7,613 bases of DNA. It comes from DASYYE01 sp035946955. GTDB taxonomy: Bacteria; Actinomycetota; Actinomycetes; Streptosporangiales; Streptosporangiaceae. A model generated the notes under the pieces. The model made no database searches and had not been told where the DNA came from. It saw only the letters and a list, made by a program, of their open reading frames with translations. The stretch is taken from NCBI GenBank assembly GCA_035946955.1, contig DASYYE010000448.1:1-7613 (forward strand), in the 5' to 3' direction. Positions 1 to 5,463 of the stretch are shown in pieces (position 1 is the first letter of the stretch; the number at the start of each line of letters is the position of its first letter). The translations under genes were made by a program, and so were the position numbers.

Positions 1-27
1 GGTCTTACTGCTATGCGCAGTAAGACC
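1..27. terminator. Perfect 11-bp stem hairpin, probable terminator downstream of the carrier protein gene
   Basis: Positions 1-11 (GGTCTTACTGC) are the exact reverse complement of 17-27, leaving a 5-nt loop (TATGC). The stem begins at the first base of the window and may be longer. It lies about 80 nt beyond the stop codon of the minus-strand carrier protein gene, which suits a transcription terminator for that gene and possibly for a gene arriving from the left. No T-tract follows on the plus strand, and the minus-strand flank is outside the window. Many actinomycete terminators lack the U-tract. A regulator-binding palindrome is the alternative. Confidence 0.6.
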
Positions 28-108
28 CACCGCGGTCATGGGAATGCCCGCCACGGTGACCGGCGCCCGCCGTCCCCATTACGAGGGTGAACGTTGCCGG
101 TGGCGGTG

Positions 109-378
109 CTAGGCGTGGGCGGCGCTGGCCTTGGTGACGACCTCGTTGAGAAAGGCTGCAAGGTCAGGGTCATCGAACAGGAAACCGACGTCGAGCACCA
201 CGTTGAATTCATCTTCGAGGCGGCCCAGAATGCGGACGGCCGAGATGGACTGTCCCCGCAGGTCGAAGAAAGTGGCGCCTTCCTGACCTTCATGCATACC
301 AAGTACGTCAGCCCATATGCGGGTGGCTCCCCGCGCCAGTGTGGCGACGTCCAGGCCGTCCAAGTGGCCAGCGTCCAT
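109..378 (-). CDS. Free-standing peptidyl carrier protein (SgcC2-type)
   Basis: This is an 89-residue type II carrier protein. After 4'-phosphopantetheinylation it would hold the aminoacyl group as a thioester while tailoring enzymes act on it. The attachment site is Ser44 in DLRGQSISAVRI (about residues 39-50), followed by the usual helix II region and a DxxFLFDDPDLAAF-like C-terminal segment. It spans one complete carrier domain with no other domain attached. Start: ATG (complement of 376-378) has GAAGGA six bases upstream; an ATG 7 nt further out is in another frame. Oddity: the usual DxGGxS core reads DLRGQS, with Arg41 in place of the first Gly. It is transcribed divergently from the A-aminomutase-halogenase-C operon, whose enzymes should all load or act on it. 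In C-1027, SgcC2 carries the beta-tyrosyl group (established family knowledge). Assignment as the partner of the neighbouring enzymes is inference from context. Confidence 0.9.
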   Translation of the reverse strand: MDAGHLDGLDVATLARGATRIWADVLGMHEGQEGATFFDLRGQSISAVRILGRLEDEFNVVLDVGFLFDDPDLAAFLNEVVTKASAAHA

Positions 379-384
379 CGGTCA

Positions 385-390
385 TCCTTC
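385..390 (-). promoter_or_regulatory. Ribosome binding site of the carrier protein gene
   Basis: On the minus strand the bases read GAAGGA, six nucleotides before the ATG at 378. This supports that start over the out-of-frame ATG at 385. Confidence 0.6.
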
Positions 391-428
391 GCCTGGTAGA
401 CCGCCCGCACCAACGACGCGGGCACCGT

Positions 429-466
429 CCCATCATTTCCCGGCCCCACCCATCATTTCCCGGCCC
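429..466. repeat. Two exact 18-bp direct repeats, period 20 bp
   Basis: CCCATCATTTCCCGGCCC occurs at 429-446 and again, identical, at 449-466, separated by 2 bp. The 20-bp period is about two helical turns, so both copies face the same side of the DNA. The repeats lie 51-88 bp upstream of the carrier protein start and 111-148 bp upstream of the adenylation gene start. That is the right place for a regulator controlling both divergent units. Seen directly: repeat identity and spacing. Inferred: operator function. A chance duplication is the alternative. Confidence 0.8.
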
Positions 467-566
467 AGCCCTTCCTGGCTTCTTGGTAATTGCGTCTTCT
501 GACATTCGCCTGGCAATCGCAGAGATGCACTGGGCCCAGGGACGTGTCAGCCTTCTCAAAGGCAGT

Positions 567-571
567 GGAGG
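567..571 (+). promoter_or_regulatory. Ribosome binding site deciding the adenylation gene start
   Basis: GGAGG (part of GGAGGTGA, a near-complete match to the anti-Shine-Dalgarno complement) lies five bases before the GTG at 577. This favours GTG 577 over the in-frame TTG at 490, the GTG at 571 and the ATG at 661. Confidence 0.7.
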
Positions 572-576
572 TGACA

Positions 577-2241
577 GTGACTGCGTCGCGCGCTTTTGCA
601 CGGAGTACGGATCGGGCCGGTTCCCCCGTGCCCGTGCCGGGACGGCGCGCGCTGGATGGGATGGTGCCCCATTTCGGGGGTGTGCACGAACTGGTCCGGT
701 CGCGCGCCGAGCAGGTGCCCGACGCGGTCGCCGTGGCCGAAGCGGAGGGGGTCACGACCTACCGGACGTTGATGACCGGGGCCGAGCGGGCCGCGCGGCA
801 CCTGCTCGGGCTCGGTGTCAGCGGGCGGCCGGTGGCCGTCCGGATGAGCCCAGGTGCCCGGCAGGTCGCTGCGTCACTGGGTGTCCTGCAGGCGGGCGCC
901 TGGCTGACCTGGTTCGGTGTGGGCGACCCAGGTGGGCGCGACCGTGATGTCCTGGCCAGGCTCAGTCCAGCGTGCCTGCTGGTCGACGGCAGGTGCGGCA
1001 CCGATCCCCTGGCCCGCTGGTACCGGGACGAGCAGCGCGGCCAGGTCATGGATGGTGCGGAGCTCGGACTGCCGGGCAACGGCGCTGGTCCGCCCGCCGC
1101 CGCAAGCGGACCCCGTGGGCCGGGCGAGACCGCCGGGGCGACCGCTTATGTGGCGTTCACCTCCGGCTCGACCGGTGCGCCCAAAGGGGTCGCCCAGAGT
1201 CATGGCGCGTTCGCCCAGTTCGTCCTGTGGCTGGCGGACGAGTTCCGGCTGGGCGTGGGGTCACGCGTGGCGCAGTGGGTGGCGCCCGAACACGACCCGA
1301 GCCTGTGTGAGGTCTTCGCTGCCCTCGTGACCGGGGCCACGCTCTGCCCGGTCCCCGGCCGGGTCCGGCTCCACCCGCAGCGGCTGGTGGACTGGCTTGC
1401 CTGCGAGCGCATCACGTTCTTCCAAACGGTTCCGAGCATGGTCAGGGAACTGCTCGACGTCGCGAGCAGCGGCCAGCAGGCGCGGCGGCTGTCTGGGCTG
1501 CGCCAGCTCGTGGTGATGGGTGAGGCGTTCCCGGCCACGCTCGCCAACCGGCTTTCCGCCACTCTGCCCTGGGTCCGGGTGGCCAACATCTATGGCCCGA
1601 CCGAGACCATTGCGGCCACGTGGCACACCCTGACGGGCCATCCGGTCACCGGTGTAGTCCCCATCGGACTGCCCATTCCCGGGCGGCAGGTGTTCGTACT
1701 CGATGACTACGAGCAGCCGTGCCCGGTCGGAGTGACCGGGCAGATCGTGGTGTGCGGGCCGCCAGTGGCTGCGGGTTACGTGGGCAGCGACGGCGATGAT
1801 GCCTTCCGGCCGGTCGCGGGCCTGGCGGCCGCGGTGCGCTGCTACCGCACCGGGGACCTCGGCCGCTGGCGCACAGACGGGCTCCTGGAGTTCTGCGGGC
1901 GCCGTGACCTGCAGGTCAAGCTCGGCGGGACACGTGTCGAGATCAGTGAAGTGGAGGCGGCGCTCGCCAGCCACGAGTCCGTCCTCGAGTGTGCCGTGGT
2001 GCCGCGCTCAGGCGAGGACGGACTGGTCACCCACCTGGTCGCCTATGTCGTGACGCGCCGCACGCCCTCTGGCGGAGCCGCTGGCGGCCCGGCGCAGTGG
2101 CGCGCGTACCTGCGTGGGCGGTTCGGCTCACAGCTGCGGCTGGTGTCGTTCCACCACCTCAGTCACCCCCTGCCCCGCAACGTCGCCGGGAAGGTGGACC
2201 GCCGGCGTCTGCCGGATCCTGCCACAACCATGACGAAGTGA
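577..2241 (+). CDS. Free-standing NRPS adenylation enzyme, beta-tyrosine-type (SgcC1-type)
   Basis: A 554-residue stand-alone A domain that would activate an amino acid with ATP and load it on the separate carrier protein. Core motifs in order: A3 FTSGSTGAPKG (194-204), A4 HDPSLCEVF (from 239), A5 NIYGPTE (337-343), A7 YRTGDL (from 423), A8 GRRDLQVKLGG (from 441) and A10 NVAGKVDRRRL with catalytic Lys539. No carrier or condensation domain is attached. Aligning by eye to GrsA gives pocket residues D240 and P241 (GrsA 235, 236), C244 (239), Q (278), V (299), M (301), I (322), A (330), A (331) and K539. Asp is kept where it binds the substrate amine, but the rest is unlike the usual alpha-tyrosine code. 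With an aminomutase immediately downstream, a beta-amino acid substrate is the best inference. Start chosen by the GGAGG site; codons before 661 have weaker third-position GC, so ATG 661 is possible. It is the first gene of the plus-strand operon. Confidence 0.9.
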   Translation: MTASRAFARSTDRAGSPVPVPGRRALDGMVPHFGGVHELVRSRAEQVPDAVAVAEAEGVTTYRTLMTGAERAARHLLGLGVSGRPVAVRMSPGARQVAASLGVLQAGAWLTWFGVGDPGGRDRDVLARLSPACLLVDGRCGTDPLARWYRDEQRGQVMDGAELGLPGNGAGPPAAASGPRGPGETAGATAYVAFTSGSTGAPKGVAQSHGAFAQFVLWLADEFRLGVGSRVAQWVAPEHDPSLCEVFAALVTGATLCPVPGRVRLHPQRLVDWLACERITFFQTVPSMVRELLDVASSGQQARRLSGLRQLVVMGEAFPATLANRLSATLPWVRVANIYGPTETIAATWHTLTGHPVTGVVPIGLPIPGRQVFVLDDYEQPCPVGVTGQIVVCGPPVAAGYVGSDGDDAFRPVAGLAAAVRCYRTGDLGRWRTDGLLEFCGRRDLQVKLGGTRVEISEVEAALASHESVLECAVVPRSGEDGLVTHLVAYVVTRRTPSGGAAGGPAQWRAYLRGRFGSQLRLVSFHHLSHPLPRNVAGKVDRRRLPDPATTMTK

Positions 2242-2245
2242 GGGG
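2240..2245 (+). promoter_or_regulatory. Ribosome binding site of the aminomutase gene, supports TTG start at 2255
   Basis: GAGGGG overlaps the last two bases of the adenylation gene stop codon. It directly abuts the TTG at 2246, too close to serve it, but lies nine bases before the TTG at 2255. This favours the second TTG. No ATG or GTG is available near the start of the conserved region. Confidence 0.5.
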
Positions 2246-2254
2246 TTGAGCCGA

Positions 2255-3853
2255 TTGGACACCGAACCGTCCGTCGTCTTTGACGGCGAGAGCCTCGATA
2301 TTCCCGGCGTCCGGCAGGTGGCCGAGGACGGCGCCCGGTGCGGCGTCGCGCCCTCGGCCCTGGCCCGCGCGGCCAAGAGCCGGGCACTGTTCGAGGATCT
2401 CGTCAAGGCCGACGTCCCGGTCTACGGGGTCACCACCGGGTACGGCGAGATGATCTACATGCTCGTGGACCCGGTCAACGAGGTCGAACTGCAGACCAAC
2501 CTGGTGCGAAGCCACAGCGCCGGTGTCGGCCCGCTGTTCGCCGAAGACGAGGCCAGGGCCATGATGGCCGCCCGTGTCAACGCGCTGGCCAAGGGTTACT
2601 CCGCGGTGCGCCCCGAGATCATCGAACGTCTCACCCTCTACCTGAACCTGGGCATCACCCCGGCCGTACCCGAACTGGGCTCGCTCGGAGCCAGTGGCGA
2701 CCTGGCGCCGCTGTCCCATATCGCAAGCACCGTGATTGGCGAGGGGTATGTGCTGCGTGACGGAGGACAGACGCCCACCGGACCAGTCCTGCGGGCCGCC
2801 GGCATCGAGCCCATGGACCTGCGCTTCAAAGAGGGCCTCGCGCTGATCAACGGCACCTCGGGCATGACAGGCCTCGGGGCACTGGTCATCGGCCGGGCAC
2901 TGGATCAGGTACGGCAGGCGGAGATCAGCACCGGCCTGGTCATCGAGGCGCTCAAGGGGTCGACCGGCCCGTTCCTCGCCGAAGGACACGATGTCGCGCG
3001 TCCGCATCCCGGCCAGATCGACACGGCCGCCAACATGCGCGCGCTGATGCGCGGCAGCCAGCTCACGCTGGAGCACGCCCAGCTCAGGCGCTTGGTGCAA
3101 GAGACCAAACAGCGAGGCACGAGCGTGCAGCGAACCGAGCTCTACATGCAGAAGGCGTACTCGATGCGCGCCATCCCGCAGGTGCTCGGCGCGGTCCGCG
3201 ACACCCTTTACCACGCCGCCGCGAGAGTCCAGGTCGAGCTCAACTCCGCTAACGACAACCCGCTGTTCTTCGAAGGCCAGGAGGTCTTCCACGGCGCGAA
3301 CTTCCACGGCCAGCCCGTCGCCTTCGTGATGGACTTCGTCACGATCGCGCTCACCCAACTCGGCGTGCTGTCCGAGCGCCGCACCAACCGGATGCTGAAC
3401 CGCCATCTCAGCTACGGCCTGCCCGAGTTCCTCGTGGCCGGTGAGGCCGGGCTCAACAGCGGTTTCGCCGGGGCACAGTACCCGGCCACCGCGCTGGTCG
3501 CGGAGAACAGGACCATCGGCCCCGCCAGCACCCAGTCCATCCCCTCCAATGGTGACAACCAGGACATCGTCAGCATGGGCCTGATCGCCGCGCGCAACGC
3601 GCGCCGTGTCCTGCGCAACAACGAGACCATCCTTGCCCTGGAGTTCCTCGCGGCCGCGCAGGCCGTAGACCTCACCGGCCGCCGGGCCGGACTGAGTCCC
3701 GCTGGCCGCGCGGCCTACGAGCAGGTGCGAGCCCATGCCCCGTTCCTGGAGCGGGACAGGTTCATGGCCGACGAGATCCAAGAGGTGGCCGCGGCTGTCT
3801 CCCGCGCCGAGTTCCTCACCGCTGTCCGCGACACGGGCGTCAGCCTGCGCTGA
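2255..3853 (+). CDS. MIO-dependent tyrosine 2,3-aminomutase (SgcC4-type)
   Basis: A 532-residue member of the histidine/phenylalanine ammonia-lyase superfamily. It would move the amino group of L-tyrosine, or an analogue, from C-alpha to C-beta. The Ala146-Ser147-Gly148 triad in GSLGASGDLAPLSH cyclises to the MIO electrophile. The catalytic tyrosine is Tyr57 in YGVTTGYGEM. Other family blocks present are RSHSAGVGPLF with His87, NGTSGMTG, NSANDNPLFF (from 330), HGANFHGQP and SNGDNQD (431-437). The GYGEMIYM and ELQTNLVRSHSAGVGP stretches closely resemble enediyne aminomutases of the SgcC4 type, and the key residues sit at a constant offset of six from SgcC4 numbering as I remember it. His87 matches the residue near the phenol ring in SgcC4. 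Length fits the family. TTG 2255 is chosen because GAGGGG is nine bases upstream; TTG 2246 adds three residues. It starts 13 bp after the adenylation gene stop. A tyrosine ammonia-lyase activity cannot be ruled out by motif alone, but the setting favours aminomutase. Confidence 0.93.
   Translation: MDTEPSVVFDGESLDIPGVRQVAEDGARCGVAPSALARAAKSRALFEDLVKADVPVYGVTTGYGEMIYMLVDPVNEVELQTNLVRSHSAGVGPLFAEDEARAMMAARVNALAKGYSAVRPEIIERLTLYLNLGITPAVPELGSLGASGDLAPLSHIASTVIGEGYVLRDGGQTPTGPVLRAAGIEPMDLRFKEGLALINGTSGMTGLGALVIGRALDQVRQAEISTGLVIEALKGSTGPFLAEGHDVARPHPGQIDTAANMRALMRGSQLTLEHAQLRRLVQETKQRGTSVQRTELYMQKAYSMRAIPQVLGAVRDTLYHAAARVQVELNSANDNPLFFEGQEVFHGANFHGQPVAFVMDFVTIALTQLGVLSERRTNRMLNRHLSYGLPEFLVAGEAGLNSGFAGAQYPATALVAENRTIGPASTQSIPSNGDNQDIVSMGLIAARNARRVLRNNETILALEFLAAAQAVDLTGRRAGLSPAGRAAYEQVRAHAPFLERDRFMADEIQEVAAAVSRAEFLTAVRDTGVSLR
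2690..2698 (+). other. Codons of the Ala-Ser-Gly triad forming the MIO cofactor
   Basis: GCC AGT GGC encodes Ala146-Ser147-Gly148. In this superfamily the triad cyclises autocatalytically to 4-methylidene-imidazol-5-one, the electrophile that attacks the substrate. The flanking residues (GSLG before, DLAPLSH after) are the standard signature. Confidence 0.92.
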
Positions 3854-3867
3854 ATGAAAGGACAGAC

Positions 3868-5448
3868 ATGCAGACCGAGACCGAGGCCGACGTCGTAGTG
3901 GTGGGCGGCGGGCCGTGCGGCTCGACCGTCTCGACGCTGGTGGCCATGCAGGGCCACCGTGTCGCGCTGTGCGAGAAGGAGCGGTTCCCCCGCTACCAGA
4001 TCGGTGAGTCGCTGCTGCCTTCCACCGTGCACGGCATCTGCCGGCTGCTCGGCGTGGCGGACGACCTGGAACGGGCATCGTTCATGGTCAAGCGCGGCGG
4101 CACGTTCCGCTGGGGCACCAACCCGGCGCCGTGGACGTTCGCGTTCTCGGTCTCGCCGAGCTTCGCCGGGCCGTCGGCCACCGCCTATCAGGTGGAGCGG
4201 ATGCGCTTCGACCAGATCCTGCTCGACAACGCCCGCAAGTACGGCGTGAGCGTGCGGGAGGAGAACCAGGTCACCGACGTGCTGGAGGAGGACGGCCGGG
4301 TGTGCGGCGTGGTCTGCACCGACGCCGCCGGGGTCGTGCATGAGGTCCGCGGCCACTACGTGGTCGACGCGTCGGGGCACACCAGCCGGATCCACACCCG
4401 CGTGGGTGGCCAGCGGCGGTACTCGGAGTTCTTCCGCAACCTCGCTCTCTTTGGCTACTTCGAGGGCGGCAAGCGGCTGCCCCCGCCGAACCAGGGCAAC
4501 ATCCTCGCGGTCGCGTTCAGCGCGGGCTGGTTCTGGTACATCCCGCTGACCGAGGAACTCACCAGCGTCGGCGCCGTGCTGCTGCCGGAGGCGTTCGAGC
4601 GGGCACAGGGAGACCGTGAGCGGGCACTGCTCGGCCTGATCGAACAGTGCCCGATGGTCGCGGAGTACCTCGCGGGTGCCAGGCGGGTCACCAGCGGCCC
4701 ATACGGCCAGGTCCGGGTACGCAAGGACTACTCCTACATCCAGGAGAAGTTCTGGCGGGCCGGCCTCGTGCTGGCCGGTGACGCGGCCTGCTTCATCGAC
4801 CCTGTGTTCTCCTCCGGTGTCCACCTGGCCACCTACGGCGGCCTGCTCACTGCCCGCTCGGTGAACACCGCCCTGCGGGGGACCATCGGCGAGACGGCCT
4901 GCTTCGAGGAGTGCGAGGCGCGTTACCGGCAGGAGTTCGCGCGATTCCACGACTTCCTTGTCGCGTTCTACGACATGCACGTCGACGAACAGTCGTACTT
5001 CTGGACCGCGAAGAAGGTCACCAGCAATACCGGCCCGGAACTGGAGTCCTTTGTGGAACTGGTCGGCGGCGGCTCGTCACGCGAACGTGCCCTGCTCGAC
5101 GCCGGTGCCTACGCCACGCAGCGGGCGTCGGCGTTCCGTGAACTCTCGGACATCGTGGGCCGGTCGGCCGGGACAGAAGGCGAGGACCGTGACCTGATGG
5201 GCGCATCCCTGGCCCGGTCGGTCACCCGTGAAGGGACCCGGATCCAGGTGCAGGCCGAACTGGGCGGGAACGTCGATGAGCACATTCCCGTGCGCCCGGG
5301 TGGACTGGTGCCCTCACGTGACGGGATGCACTGGTCCAGGCCCGCCGCCCAGGGGACGGGCACAAGCAGCCAGGCCGTCGGCGGGCTCCGGGTCGCCCGC
5401 GCGGGCCAGCCAGCGCACCAGGCCAGGCAAGGGCCGGTACCCGACTGA
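3868..5448 (+). CDS. FADH2-dependent aromatic halogenase (SgcC3-type)
   Basis: A 526-residue flavin-dependent halogenase, expected to chlorinate the phenol ring of the carrier-bound beta-tyrosyl group in the cytosol using FADH2 from a separate reductase. The N-terminal dinucleotide fold reads VVVVGGGPCGS (GxGxxG, 13-18). RYQIGESLLPS (from 42) is typical of the phenolic/pyrrole halogenase branch. Lys75 in MVKRGGTFRWG fits the catalytic lysine that carries the hypohalous species. The halogenase signature WxWxIP is intact as Trp221-Phe-Trp-Tyr-Ile-Pro226, which separates it from ordinary flavin monooxygenases. A second FAD motif is GDAACFIDP (304-312), followed by FSSGVHLA. The last 40 or so residues are rich in Ala, Gly, Arg and Gln and look disordered, though codon use stays coding-like. 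The ATG is preceded by GAAAGGA with 5-bp spacing, 14 bp after the aminomutase stop. In C-1027 the homologue SgcC3 needs the carrier-tethered substrate (family knowledge). The position chlorinated cannot be read from sequence. Confidence 0.93.
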   Translation: MQTETEADVVVVGGGPCGSTVSTLVAMQGHRVALCEKERFPRYQIGESLLPSTVHGICRLLGVADDLERASFMVKRGGTFRWGTNPAPWTFAFSVSPSFAGPSATAYQVERMRFDQILLDNARKYGVSVREENQVTDVLEEDGRVCGVVCTDAAGVVHEVRGHYVVDASGHTSRIHTRVGGQRRYSEFFRNLALFGYFEGGKRLPPPNQGNILAVAFSAGWFWYIPLTEELTSVGAVLLPEAFERAQGDRERALLGLIEQCPMVAEYLAGARRVTSGPYGQVRVRKDYSYIQEKFWRAGLVLAGDAACFIDPVFSSGVHLATYGGLLTARSVNTALRGTIGETACFEECEARYRQEFARFHDFLVAFYDMHVDEQSYFWTAKKVTSNTGPELESFVELVGGGSSRERALLDAGAYATQRASAFRELSDIVGRSAGTEGEDRDLMGASLARSVTREGTRIQVQAELGGNVDEHIPVRPGGLVPSRDGMHWSRPAAQGTGTSSQAVGGLRVARAGQPAHQARQGPVPD

Positions 5449-5463
5449 CAAGGAGCCATCACC

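Larger units (their letters stand above)
379..576. promoter_or_regulatory. Divergent intergenic regulatory region
   Basis: These 198 bp separate the minus-strand carrier protein start from the plus-strand adenylation gene start and must hold both promoters unless one transcript starts elsewhere. I find no convincing -35/-10 pair for either direction. The main structure is the 18-bp tandem repeat at 429-466. A perfect 10-bp palindrome CTGGGCCCAG lies at 530-539, although such a site is weak evidence in GC-rich DNA. Open frames crossing the region give unlike proteins in every frame, with no recognisable family, and look like shadows. Confidence 0.65.

Noticed and set aside
94..399. 101-codon plus-strand frame opposite the carrier protein
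   Set aside because: It is antisense to a carrier protein gene with a clear phosphopantetheine site and ribosome binding site.
429..466. Repeats as the start of a CRISPR array
   Set aside because: There are only two copies with a 2-bp gap, so there is no spacer-length unit.
530..539. Palindrome CTGGGCCCAG as an operator
   Set aside because: A 10-bp GC-only-core palindrome is expected fairly often in such GC-rich DNA. It is noted in the intergenic entry but not claimed.
490..576. Upstream in-frame extension of the adenylation gene from TTG 490
   Set aside because: There is no ribosome binding site before TTG 490, the extension shows no A-domain similarity, and GGAGG before GTG 577 gives a better start.
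339..947. 202-codon plus-strand frame crossing the divergent region into the adenylation gene
   Set aside because: It overlaps the adenylation gene in another frame, the protein is Arg/Ala/Gly-rich without motifs, and it crosses the tandem repeats.
2159..4078. 639-codon open frame on the minus strand
   Set aside because: It lies almost wholly opposite the aminomutase gene, which has full family motifs. Its protein shows no recognisable family and has the low-complexity look of an antisense shadow in GC-rich DNA.
3715..4980. 421-codon open frame on the minus strand
   Set aside because: Antisense to the halogenase gene, rich in Arg/Ala/Gly/Val with no motif; a shadow.
5341..5448. Halogenase C-terminal tail as a frameshift artefact
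   Set aside because: Third-position GC stays high and the stop is followed directly by a well-placed ribosome binding site for the next gene, so a normal disordered tail is more likely.
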